From assembly GCF_954871325.1 (NCBI RefSeq), contig NC_088777.1, positions 13,741,366-13,805,365 of the forward strand: a stretch of DNA of 64,000 nt, given 5' to 3'. A program made the translations under genes and the position numbers. Under the pieces are notes generated by a model. It ran no database searches. It was not told the origin of the DNA and was given only the letters and a program-made list of their open reading frames with translations. The DNA is from Gordionus sp. m RMFG-2023. Taxonomy: Eukaryota; Nematomorpha; Gordioida; Chordodea; Parachordodidae. This document shows, in pieces, positions 12,251 to 23,779 of this stretch (position 1 is the stretch's first letter; every line of letters begins with the position of its first letter).

Positions 12251-13149
12251 CGATTTTTTAAATATATATTATGACCAAATTTTGCAGTATCTATCCAAAT
12301 GGAAAATAAACAAAATACCAAATGGATTCTGTCAAGTAAGACTAGTGGTTTCTAATTATTAGTAGAAACTCCGAGTAAAAGTTCTATTAGAAAAGGAATA
12401 AATTATACTTAACTATAAGTCTAAAATACTCATGAATGATACGAGATATTTCCAAATGACCTGTCCATCTCTTGACTAAAATCTCTGAAGTATAGCTGTA
12501 TATTTAGAGTACATATTAAAATGCCTAAGGAACTATACAATTAGTTTTTTAAACTTAAAAATTTACAATTACTCTAAACAACAAGATGCAACTTGTGATT
12601 TAAGCAAACCTTTAATTAATATTTTTTGATCAAAGTTAATTGCATTGACCAGAATTGACATTTGCACCATCGTTTATTATATTGTATGAATCAATTTTTA
12701 ATTAGTCTTAAAACTATTAAATTCTCTTTAACTTTTTGCAAAAAATATATATAATTAAACTTGAATTCCTATTGCATCCTTTGTTTCATCAGCCTTAAGA
12801 CTAAAAAAAATATCGCTTTTGTTATAATTTGTTGAGATAGAGTATAATACCATGTCCGGCAAATTAGATATGACTTAATTTCGATTTTGGGTGAAGTTTA
12901 TTGGGCATTTTTTAGTATTTTATTTAATTTTTAATCTATGAAAACATGATAAAAAGTCCTGATGGAATATTTTTATCTGCATCAGTTATTATAGTGGAAT
13001 TAGACTCACGAAAAGAGAGCTCGAGAAATAAAAATAATCTCGATATCGTTATTTCATTTAGATTAATAAGCGAATGAATAAGAATTTTGAGATAGGAAAT
13101 ATTATTGGGAGCCAAAAAAAACTTGGCGACCAGGCTTAAGGACTGGGCT

Positions 13150-13560
13150 ACCCTGTTTAAGGGTCATTCCATGTCAAATCCATCAAGAAAATGAGATTTT
13201 CGGACGATCCTTTTAAAATAAAACTCGGAAGGATGGTTTTATATCGTTTAAATTGTATACAAAAAATTTTAAAGCTCTAGCCCAAATGTATCAGAAGTTG
13301 TACCCCTTCAAAGTCTAATGTGGGCATTTTCTTTTAAGGGATCTCAAATTACTCGAAAAAATATTCTTTAAAGTCACAAATTATATACCATTTTGTAGCC
13401 TTAAAATTCTCATCAGGAAAATATTATTTTTTAAAATATATTATTATCAATCTTGATACTACATATCCGGTAGAACAAAAACAAAATTTTTGAGCCAACC
13501 TTAATTTGGTACAATAAAACTCTTTAAATATGTTTACTACTAATATGATTTAATATCCAA
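13150..13560. repeat. Repeat family C, diverged copy
   Basis: GGGTCATTCCATGTCAAATC, GATTTTCGGACGATCCTTTT and ATCTCAAATTACTCG match, with drift, the long arms of the element at 23780-25645. Only one arm is visible here. Confidence 0.6.
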
Positions 13561-14724
13561 GTAAAAATTAGAATCAAGGAAATAAAAATTTAAATTTCAT
13601 TTCTATTTTTTTATAAATTTTGCCAATAAAAAAAAATCAAGCAATAGAGGGCTCTATCTTTTTGAATATTCTCCTATTTTTCATAATGTAGAATATTAAA
13701 TATATTAAAGACCTAGAGAAGTGAAGAAAAAAAATTAAAACTGATCCAACTCGGAATTTAAAGAAATTTTCATTTTGGTTAGTTAGTATTTGTAAAATTT
13801 CGTTATTTTAAATAATTTTGTAAATGGTTACAAATAATAATAATAAAAATTTAGAGAAAAATTTCACAACCTAAATAAACTGTAATATTTTGAAAATCAT
13901 AAATAACCCATAACTTTTGGATCGCCTATGTTTTCGACACGAATTGTTAACGTCTTGGTTTAAGGAGGATATTGTTATATGCACCTATAAAAATTTAATT
14001 AAATTTAAATATTGATATGATAGATGATCACATCTCAATATACAATTTATTTTATTTCTCAAGCTTCTTACAAATTTTAAATATTCAAATTATTAAAGAT
14101 AATAATTCACAAAGCTGTTTTAGTTTTACAATCCTAGGAATATATTTTGTGAGGATTGACACTTCATCAATATAATTTACGACAAATAGCTTTTATAATT
14201 TTTGCCCCTTAAACCATAATTTTTATATAATACGGGTTTTCCACTAATTTTATAGCAATGAATATTGATTTTGTAAAATATTAGAAATAAACCAATATTC
14301 TTCACTAAAAATGTGTAATTAATTCTTCACAAATGCAGTATTTAATTTTTATTTCTTATTAGTAATTAATTTTTTTTATATATAATAATAATAATTAGAA
14401 GTGTTTAATATCTTGATTTAACATTATATTCATATTGTTTATATATGTTAAATTTTAAAAAAAATTTATTTTAAATATTAACACTAAATAATAACAAAAA
14501 ATTTGAAGAAAGTATTTAAATAGAACTACTCTGAAAAATACTTTTTAGAAATAGATTTTAAATGCTAGTAATAATTTTTTTACTTATATATAATAAAAGC
14601 ATATATTTCAACATATGTTTTTTAATTATATTGTACTTTATGCGAGAAAATAGTAAATAGGCATAATCAAATAAATAGGAAGTGGTGTTATAATTTTATG
14701 GGATATTTTGTAAGGAAAAGGATT

Positions 14725-15560
14725 TAACTTCCCTTTTTTCCTTATCTATTTCCTGTCTTTTACCTTTTTCTTTAATTTACATTTCCTTCCCATTTTCATT
14801 TCCTTTTCTATTTCTACATTTTTTTTATATTCGTTTCTCTTCATCTCCCTTTCCCTATTCCTTGCATTATGCTTTTTTTCCCTTTTCCTTTCGTTCCCTC
14901 TCTTCTTCCCTTTTTCTATATGCAAATATTTTGCTCGTCTCCGAAAGCCCAGTGCACAGACCGGGTAATTATTCGCCTTTTCTTTTACCTTTACCTTCTT
15001 TACCCATTTTTTTTTCTTTCCCCTTCCCCTTCCCCTTCCTCTTTTCTTTATTTTTTATTTTTTTTCCCTTTCCATTTTTCTTTTCCCTTTCGCATTTCTT
15101 TTTGATTTTGATTTTCATTTTCCTTTCTCTTTCTCTTTCTCTTTTCTTTCTTTTCTTTTCTTTTCTTTTCTTTTCCTTAATTTTATTTCCCTCTTTTTTC
15201 TCCTAACCTTCCATTTTCTTTTTCTCTCCATTTTCCCCCTTTCTCTTTATTTTTACTTTAGCATTTTTCTCTCCATTTATCTTTTTCTTACCATTTTAGT
15301 TATCCACATCTTCTCAGTTTTCCCTCTTATTTCTATTTCTATTTCCACTTTCCCCTTTTCTTTCTTTTCTTTTCTTATTCTTATTCTTTCGTCTTCTTTT
15401 TTTTCCTTTCCCCGTTCCTTTCACTTCTACTTTTTCACTTTTTCTTTCTCAATTCCTTTTCTTTCACTTCTCCTTTTTCTTTTTATTTCGCTTTTCCTTT
15501 TCCTTTTTTTCCACTTTCTTTTCCCTTTTTTCTCCATTCCCTTTCTTCTTATCTTAGCAT
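14725..15560 (+). repeat. Long polypyrimidine (C/T) tract
   Basis: For over 800 bp the plus strand is nearly all C and T, built on irregular TTTTCC and TTTCT units, including a run of TTTTC repeats at 15145-15172. Open frames here (Ser/Phe/Leu-rich on plus, Lys/Arg-rich on minus) are by-products of the composition. Mirror-symmetric pyrimidine tracts can form triplex DNA. No gene flanks it closely. Confidence 0.85.
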
Positions 15561-16014
15561 TAGGATTTTCAATCATGGAATAAGATTTATTGCAAGATTC
15601 TGGCTTGCCATTTGCTTTCATGCATCGGTAATTTTCCGTTTATTCTCCTATTTTTAAAATAATTATTAAAGATCTGGACAAACCAGTTGGCACCCACTTA
15701 CCACAATTTGTCTTTTTGTATAGATAGCTATATGTATCTGTCTCAAGATTGATCTCACAATCTACAGATTGTGATATGACGAATGAATATATGGTATAGT
15801 CTCATTAATCCTGACTTATGCAAGTAGGTGATGACACTGCCCACAACTACTATCTGATCTGACGAGAGGAAATTAGATAGTATTATTTTTAATCTTTTTG
15901 AAGATTGCCAATTGACATCTCCCCGCACAATATTTCTCTCTAATTTATTTTGCACAAATCACGAAAGGACAATACATGTCATGCTATATTTATTTTTTAA
16001 ATACTATTATATAT

Positions 16015-16363
16015 CAGTGGCATAGCTAGGAATTTTCTTTAGAGGGGGTCCATACATATAAAAGCCTGGGGGGGGGGGGGGTGCTCGAGCCTAGAGATTT
16101 CACGAATAATGTCTAAACCTTTGTATCATTTATGAGCAAAATTTTCAGGCTTGCATAATTTTCTAGCCAATATATTGAGTTAGCCATATCGGCTCAAGAG
16201 CCATTAACAACACTAATTTTAACATCAAAACCAGAAAAATATAAATATTCATGGTATTTATTTGATATAAAATCACTTTGAGTCTTTTGTTCATATAATC
16301 TTTAAAAAAAATTCTCTGGGAGGGGGGGGGGGGGTTAAAACCCCCTCTATAGCTACGCCACTG
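16015..16363. mobile_element. hAT-type MITE, 349 bp
   Basis: The ends CAGTGGCATAGCTAG and CTATAGCTACGCCACTG are inverted repeats of the widespread CAGTGGCGTAGCTA type. The 8-bp duplication TTATATAT is perfect (16007-16014, 16364-16371). Runs of 13-14 G lie about 50 bp inside the left end and 30 bp inside the right end. The middle holds a family A right-end fragment (16145-16222). No coding capacity. Confidence 0.92.
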
Positions 16364-16696
16364 TTATATATCTATTCTTAAAGAATCTACTCTATAGAAA
16401 GCTCGCCCAATTGGTTCCCCGAACAATATTTGTCCAGATTTGAGATATACTCATTATTCTGAACATTGTTAATAAATATTTGTGTAATTTTTAATTCTCA
16501 TTGTTCCTGTTATTAATAAATACATTTATTTTATGGCCATATATTAATAATATATTTTTTAATTTACCATTATATTTTTCTTTTTATTAAAACTTTGATG
16601 TCTTATGATTTGTGATCCATCACCACTGCTTGTGATTCATAGTCATTTCTAATTCCGCGCCATTTGTAATTCCCAGGTTACACACCCTGTGTAACG

Positions 16697-17580
16697 TGAT
16701 ATTTTAACTTAAATTTAAATTAACTCCCTTTAGTAATACTGACATTTATGATTGACGTAATAATAAAATAACATTATAAAATTTAGTGTGATATTTTAAC
16801 TTAATTTAAATTAACTCCCTTTAGTAATACTGACATTTATGATTGACGTGATAATAATATTTTATTAAAATATCATTATATAATTTAATAATACTGACAT
16901 TTATGACTGACATGTAATGTTAGAAGTTTTTATTATTTAGTAATCTGACATTTATGACTGACATGATATGTTAAAAGTTTCTATTATTTAGTAATACTGA
17001 CATTTATGACTGACAAGATATGTTAAAAGTTTCTATTATTTAGTAATACTGACATTTATGACTGACATGATATGTTAAAAGTTTCTATTATTTAGTAATA
17101 CTGACATTTATGACTGACATGATATGTTAAAAGTTTCTATTATTTAGTAATACTGACATTTATGACTGACATGATATGTTAAAAGTTTCTATTATTTAGT
17201 AATACTGACATTTATGACTGACATGATATGTTAAAAGTTTCTATTATTTAGTAATACTGACATTAGTAATACTGACATTTATGACTGACATGATATGTTA
17301 AAAGTTTCTATTATTTAGTAATACTGACATTTATGACTGACATGATATGTTAAAAGTTTTTATTATTTAATAATACTGACATTAGTAATACTGACATTTA
17401 TGACTAACACATAATGTTGAAAATTTCTATTATTTAATGATATTGACATTAATGACTAACATGTAATGTTAAAAAGATTCTATTATTTAGTTATACTGAC
17501 ATTTATGACTTTATATTGCAATATTAACACTTATGACTGACTGGTGTTGCTTAAAGTTTATATGTTTAGCATATTGACTC
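16697..17580 (+). repeat. Minisatellite, 53-bp unit, about 14 copies
   Basis: The core unit contains TAGTAATACTGACATTTATG then ACTGACATGATATGTTAAAA. Units from about 16980 to 17340 are almost identical. Those at the edges are diverged or longer: the first two repeats carry extra TTAACTCCCTTTAG sequence and two units contain an 18-bp internal duplication. This pattern, homogeneous centre and decayed edges, is expected from unequal exchange. Confidence 0.95.
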
Positions 17581-17759
17581 TTATGAGTGATAAATAATTA
17601 AAATTTTCTAATATTAAAATTTATGAGATAGATAATATTTTAATTTCTGATATACCTATAAATAATTTAACGTCGAAAACGTCATAGCTTAATTTTAAAA
17701 AAGTTTGATTGAAATCTATATACACATGGTAGGTTAATTTATTCATATTTAAACATAAA

Positions 17760-18345
17760 TTACATATCATTCATCAAATGATTCAATATCGTACTTTTTA
17801 TAAAAATATCTATTAATAAAAAATATAAAAAGCTATATAATATAAATTAGCAATTGAATAGGACTTAACTCATCAAAAAGATGGTTAACTATTGTTTTTT
17901 ATAAAAAAAAAACTATTAATAAAAAATATAATGCAATAAATATATTGTATAAATTCGTAATTGAATAACATTTAAGAAAAAGATGAAGTATTAAAAAAAA
18001 TATAAAATGCAATAAATATAATTTAAATTTGCAATTGAATAGATTTCAACTTATAAAAAGGATGTCAAACTATTGTACTATAAAAAAAACTATTAATAAA
18101 AATATAGAATACAATGACATTTAACAAAAAGATACTTACCAATTATCATCTTTCAACTAAATTGGAATTAATATAAAAAAATATAAAATGCAATAAATAT
18201 AATTTAAACTTAAAAAAAGGATGTCAAACTATTGTACTTTTTATAAAATATACTATTAATAAAAATATGAGTACAATAACATTTAACAAAAAGATACTTA
18301 CCGATTATCATCTTTCAACTAAATTGCAATAAATATAATGGAATA
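17760..18345 (+). repeat. AT-rich tandem repeats next to the OTU gene
   Basis: Several units of roughly 110-165 bp share ACTATTAATAAAAA, ATGCAATAAATATAATTTAA and CAAACTATTGTACT. The last two are close copies that both include AAAGATACTTACC and ATTATCATCTTTCAACTAAA. The array stops about 20 bp before the stop codon of the OTU-domain gene. Confidence 0.75.
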
Positions 18346-18364
18346 AAAATATTAGAACAGATAA

Positions 18365-19376
18365 TCACATTGATATAATTCTAACAAAATGATTGTTATT
18401 TATATTGCATAAATAAATATTTTCTTTAAATATTTTAATATTATTAAAAAATTTCATGGGCGAATAATAAGCCCATTTATATTGGGTATAGATTAATATA
18501 TTTGTCTGTAACAATGTGGCCATAGATAATATTTCTACCTCTGTTGCCCAGACACCGTTTCCCATAACATTTCTGTTAACTAGGTATTTCTCTACAGGAT
18601 ATCCTATAAATTTTCCCATTTCCAATTTGAAATCTTCGCTCCTCATAAAAAGAATGCATTCCTCCCTAAGGTAATTATAATTTTCCTGGCTATTTGATAT
18701 CTCTTGACTTATACACCTATAAACATGGTAAATAATTTAAATATTATATATAGATTATAACCTAAAAAAACAGTTCCCATCACCCACAATATGATCGGTT
18801 GTGAAAATCTCTTTTAATATACCACATTTTATCTTGGGATAACGTCCAATTACTTTGAAATTGAACCGTTTAGAGTGATATACCTTCCAGTTCCTTGTTG
18901 TGGGCAGAAAAAGTTCACCAATTTTCTTTGGTATTATTGCTTCCACAATAATTTGGTCATCTAAATTTGATAATTAAATAATAACATATTTTTAAAAAAT
19001 ATAACTACCCTGATCTTGTACACCTATATATCCTTCCTCTCTCACTATACTTTTAATAGCTATTATTGGATCTTCACCAAAAGTATCTATATCCAAAAAA
19101 ATATATTAAATAATTTTATATATCATACCCTTTCTCTTGACACGTTTTATTTTAGTATCCTCCTTTTTAAATTCCAACCCTAGAATTTTAGATTTATCAA
19201 AAATATAATTTTTCCAATTTTTAAAAAATAAAACTTTCTCCTGAAACTTTTATTCCACAGGACATTTCTTCAAATAATGCTTCTTCTAATGAAAATATAA
19301 TAATTAAAAATATATTTTCCTTTTTCCCAAATGCATTTGTTTACCTTCTCCTTCTCCAACTATAGTTTTAAGAAGC
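18365..19376 (-). CDS. OTU-domain cysteine protease-like gene, multi-exon
   Basis: OTU proteins are cysteine proteases, many of them deubiquitinases. Well-supported exons on the minus strand: 19009-19086, 18762-18960 and 18365-18716, with an earlier one ending at 19129 and a possible short one at 19345-19376. Introns of 42-48 bp are GT-AG and in phase. The catalytic Asp-Cys block reads VGDGNCFFR across the last intron, followed by CISQEISNSQENYNYLREEC. NGVWATEVEILSMATLLQT matches the central G-x-W-x-x-E-E-like block, and NNNHFVRI supplies the expected His near the end. All three catalytic positions are therefore kept. The upstream half (KKEDTKIKRVKRK, GEDPIIAIKSIVREEGYIGV) is not recognised. 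The frame is not continuous upstream of about 19250, so the 5' end is uncertain. It could be a host gene or an accessory gene of a transposon, given the integrase fossil upstream on the same strand. Confidence 0.8.
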
Positions 19377-19404
19377 CTACAAACTTAATTATTTGTTCAA
19401 TATG

Positions 19405-20057
19405 CAATATTTTAAAACAATATTCTATTAATTGAAAGAGAATTTTAAATTGAGTACTGTATCCTAGCTTATAAGAGCAATATATACCTGATTATGTTAA
19501 AGTACATTTTAAAAGTGTGACAAGCTTTTTAGGTGATATCAGGCTAAATTTAAGCAATATTTTAAAACAATATTCTATTAATTGAAAGAGAATTTTAAAT
19601 TGAGTACTGTATCCTAGCTTATAAGAGCAATATATACCTGATTATGTTAAAGTACATTTTAAAAGTGTGACAAGCTTTTTGGGTGATATCAGGCTAAATT
19701 TAAACAATATTTTAAAACAATATTCTATTAATTGAAAGAGAATTTTAAATTGAGTACTGTATCCTAGCTTATAAGAGCAATATATACCTGATTATGTTAA
19801 AGTACATTTTAAAAGTGTGACAAGCTTTTTGGGTGATATCAGGCTAAATTTAAGCAATATTTTAAAACAATATTCTATTAATTGAAAGAGATTTTTAAAT
19901 TGAGTACTGTTTCCTAGCTTATAAGAGCAATATATACCTGATTATGTTAAAGTACATTTTAAAAGTGTGACAAGCTTTTTGGGTGATATCAGGCTAAATT
20001 TAAGCAATATTTTAAAACAATAATCTGTTAATTGAAAGAGAATTTTAAATTGAGTAG
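19405..20057 (-). repeat. Tandem array, 150-bp unit, four copies plus part
   Basis: TTTAAAACAA starts recur at 19411, 19561, 19711, 19861 and 20011, an exact 150-bp period. Copies differ at only a few bases, so the array is young. It lies between the OTU exons and the integrase-like fossil. Each unit on the minus strand holds an open 56-base segment bounded by AG and GT (19488-19543 in the first unit). Confidence 0.97.
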
Positions 20058-20360
20058 TAAATATACCTTTCAACTAGTTTATCATAAGTCTTGTTGATTC
20101 CAAAAGTGACCTGATAATGACATTTCTGTGAGATTTGTCTCACATCCTCCATGGAATGATAGTAGAAGTTTTTGTTTTTCGCTATAGAGTGAGATAACTT
20201 GACCATTATGATAGTTATGGTATAATTTGTCATTCTCTAAGAAAAACTTGGCACATTTGACTCTAAGGTTTCTTCTTAAGCCATGATCGCCGACACAGGA
20301 ATTTGGGTAGGTTTTGAATTTTAGGTAATTATAAATATCATTGATAACATCGTGATTCAC
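20045..20360 (-). mobile_element. Integrase zinc-binding (H2C2-like) fossil fragment
   Basis: The minus strand encodes a piece resembling the H2C2 zinc-binding region that precedes the integrase core in LTR retrotransposons and in integrase-type (Ginger/KRBA2-like) DNA transposons. The sign is KCAKFFLENDKLYH, then KLLLSFHGGC and a SLSGHF block. No catalytic core was found nearby. It is short and broken. Which of the two element classes it came from cannot be told from this fragment. Confidence 0.55.
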
Positions 20361-21265
20361 TATTTAATATTTTTATATTAAAATAATAAAATATTTTACT
20401 TTTTACGTGAACAAGTTACTTTTTAAAAAGAATGTCTAATTTCACCAAGTAGATAAAAAAAAATTAAAATTCGATTCAAAATTTAAATTCGAAAATCAAA
20501 TTTACAAGAATTTCAGCAATATTAAAAAAGACTGCATGATCATATAACTCTCCCTATCAATTTACATTGTAATTAATATCTTTGTTACTAATTAACTCCC
20601 TCCTTAACACTATTTATCAAAGGGGGAGTTAATCTATCATAGTTATTACTTAACTCAGAGGTATGTGATAAGGGGAGTTAATTAATCACGCTACACCGGT
20701 CGAAGGACGAGATAGGACGACACTCTAATAATAATCTTTTTATAATGCTCCATTTTCTTATAAATAGTATAATAATTAAAATTACACTTATATGTTAGAA
20801 AAATAATATTACACATCATAGATGTTATCAAGAAAAATCTAAAGTATGGTAGGAAATATGATTTAAATTCTTTCGCAGCTATAAAACTCTGCCTATTGAT
20901 TTTTATTTTATATTTTGTTTATAAATTTTTCTGATAAGTTATATTAAGCACCTAGCCCTATTTGTTGAATATAATACCGAGCAACGCTTGATTCTCTGAA
21001 AATATACATCAAACTCAGAAAATTAAGGGAAATAATTATAAGAAAGGTCATCCACGTTTTTTGGGTAGGCCTCAGTTACTTATCGCCTATGGGAAATAAG
21101 AAGATGGATAAAAGCCTATACCCGATTAAATAAAGGCGGAGGGAGATTACCAATTTAAGATTTGATTGACTGACGCCTCGAATGGCTTATATATAGTTCA
21201 ATTACATATATTTCGAACCAATATGAAATAAATTTTATGGAATATTTGCAAAATACGAATTTGAA
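20361..21265. other. Divergent intergenic region
   Basis: This lies between the minus-strand OTU/integrase side and the plus-strand acidic gene, so it may hold two promoters. At 20590-20690 the motif TTAACTCCC/GGGAGTTAA occurs in both orientations, a partial inverted repeat that also resembles the edge units of the 16.7-kb minisatellite. No exon is recognised. Confidence 0.45.
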
Positions 21266-22232
21266 ATGAAGATAAAAAACATAACAACTATTGATTATTC
21301 TTGCAATTATACTAGTGAGAATGATGATAGTGATCAAAATATGAATGACTATCTTAACCATGTATGTGAAGCGGATGATTCTACGAGTGAAAGTGGTACA
21401 ATATCTGTAGATAATGATAGCCTATCTCAATCCAGTATTTCAGATCAAAATTCAGAAAATAATTTTGTTATGAATTTGAATGTCAATGGAATTCCTCTTA
21501 GCATTAGTTAAGATAATATTTAATTATATAAAGTATTGCTCCCAATGAGTCTCCATGGGGTATTTAATTGAATAATAATTAAGAACATATTTAATTATCT
21601 AAATATGTCACTTCTTATGCTTTTATTTTTGAAGAATTTATATTGATAATTTAAAACTCATGCAGATAACACATATGACATTGATAGCACAGATTCCACT
21701 TCAGATGACAATAGCTCTATATTAAATTCCAATCACTCACACATTAATTCTCTAAATTCAGTTCTTTCAAATGTATCCCATAGGTCAAGTATATCTACAT
21801 CATCAGAAGATGACACCTCATCATTTGGTACAGAAGACTTAGACCTAAATAATTCTGATTCAGATAACAATCAAACAAATGAAACCAATAACCTTTCAAG
21901 TGATACTGAAAGTGATAACTCGATAGAAGATGAAGCAACTGATAGTTCAAATGATGCTAACTACTTAAATCATATTGGGGAAGAATCCAATGATGAATCT
22001 GAAATGGATGATTTAGATAATTTAGGTTAAAATTTTAAATTTACAAATATTGATTAGTACTTTTAAGTTATTGATTGAATAAATTTAATATAAAAACATA
22101 AAGTTGAATTAGTTTAAAAATTGATATAATTAACTTTATCTATTATATTAAATATATATTAAATCTTACAATTTTATAGTTGACAACAGCAACAGTCTTC
22201 AAGAACCATTACCCTGTTTAGACAAAATGTAA
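21266..22232 (+). CDS. Ser/Asp/Asn-rich acidic protein, three exons
   Basis: Exons 21266-21506, 21666-22025 and 22180-22232 join in phase through GT-AG introns of 159 and 154 bp to give 217 aa. The start ATG follows an in-frame stop. The protein is almost entirely S, D, E, N and T with no hydrophobic segment, so it is probably disordered and has no recognised domain. A motif recurs: DYLNHVCEADDSTSES near residue 29 and NYLNHIGEESNDESEM near the end of exon 2. The C-terminus is QEPLPCLDKM. AATAAA overlaps the stop codon (22231-22236). Consistent splice phases and absence of stops argue for a real gene. The function is unknown. Confidence 0.75.
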
Positions 22233-22379
22233 TAAAATATTTTTATTTTAGAAAAAGAAATGTTTTCATTAAAATAAATATTTACTTGATTAAATATATT
22301 TTCTAATTTCAGTTTTATCGTTAACATTCAACTTTAAAACCATAATATTAAATTAAAATTATTATATTGTTATGATCCC

Positions 22380-22700
22380 TATCATTTAAAGAAAATTTTC
22401 CACCTCTAGGTTACTTATTCCAAGGTTAATCTTAAAATAAATTTTAAATTTTTACCAAAATAAAAATTTTAATACTCTAGCTTACTTAGATTCTGGCTTT
22501 CATAATCCAGTATAAGCATTATTTTATTTAACTATCCTCTAAATTGCTGGAAGTCACAAATAACATTTCATTTTGTAGCCCTGAAATTCTCCATCAGAAA
22601 ATACAATTTTCTTCAATATTTAAATATTTCCCTTAGATTGAAACTATTTAGTTAAATCCTTTTTTGATGAACCAAACCCTTTGTAACTACTTGGCTTGAA
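22380..22700. repeat. Repeat family C, diverged copy
   Basis: TGGAAGTCACAAATAACATT, TTGTAGCCCTGAAATTCTCC and following sequence match the arms at 23780-25645 and the copy at 13150. No ends are recognisable. Confidence 0.5.
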
Positions 22701-23264
22701 CTCATGATATATTTTAATGTTATTTTTTTTAAAAAATGTCAAAAAATCAAGTTATATTTAAAATCATTAATTTGTTTTAAAAAAAGTCAAAAAATTGGGT
22801 TTTTAATATTTAAATTAGATTATTTTTATATTTAAAATTAGATTTATAATTTGAAAAGATAGTTTATAAAATATAGAAAGAAGTTTAATTTCACAGTTAG
22901 AAGCATAGTTATGGATAAAATTAATTTTAGTGATAATGATGAAGAAGAAATAGTAGAAAAAATTAATACTGTTAAATGTCAGAAAATCTAATGACAAAAA
23001 TTGATAAAATTAAAAATTTCAAAAAATACTAAAGAGAAAATGAGAGATTTGATATTATATTTTTAAACACCCCCAAGAGGATATGCATAAGAATGTAAAT
23101 TAAAAACCCATATTCGAATGATTATTATAAATGAGTAGTGATTTTACTAAATTTAATATTGTTCTAATATTTAATTACCTTATCTTCCAGCACACCAAGG
23201 CTTTTTAGTATTGCTAAAAATGTGTCTAAATGGGGATCGCTATGATAATGTTTTATTAATAAAA

Positions 23265-23661
23265 TCTAGGGGTGTACCGATACCACTTTTTAAAGGCTGA
23301 TCCCATATTACAGATATTAAATTGATATCTGCCTATAACCAATCCGATGTCATATCTAATTTTGTATTCTGTAAAGATACCAATAGTTTTAATTTTTAAT
23401 ATATTTTTTCAATATGGCAGAATGTTTATTATTTAATTATTATTATTAAAAAAATAGACATAAAAATGGATTTCGATTTTATTTATAAAAATTAAGTTTT
23501 TTAGATATAACTATTTTTTAAAATTTTATAATATTTTATTTTTGTTAAAAACACCATTTTTTATCGGAAAGGATCGGAATTTATTTCCCGATAACTGATA
23601 TTTTAAAATGGGTGAAATATCGGCCCTATCAGATCCGATAAAAAATATCGGTACATCCCTA
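23265..23661. mobile_element. hAT MITE family D, 397 bp
   Basis: The ends TAGGGGTGTACCGATACCAC and ATATCGGTACATCCCTA are inverted repeats. The 8-bp duplication ATAAAATC is perfect (23257-23264, 23662-23669). Subterminal ATCGG/CCGAT repeats are frequent. It matches both ends of the longer element at 62531-63245, which still holds transposase sequence, so this copy is an internally deleted derivative. Confidence 0.93.
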
Positions 23662-23779
23662 ATAAAATCTAACAATATTTAATAATATATTTTATATATT
23701 TTCAAACTGCATAAAAATGTTTGGTTTAATACACAATTATATTGAAATTATTTTATTTAAATAAATAATTATAATAACC

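Noticed and set aside
14862-15206. Ser/Phe/Leu-rich 114-codon frame and Lys/Arg-rich frames on the other strand
   Set aside because: These are products of the polypyrimidine tract, which lacks stops by composition.
16697-17580. CRISPR-like array
   Set aside because: The repeats are contiguous with no unique spacers, in an animal genome; it is a minisatellite.
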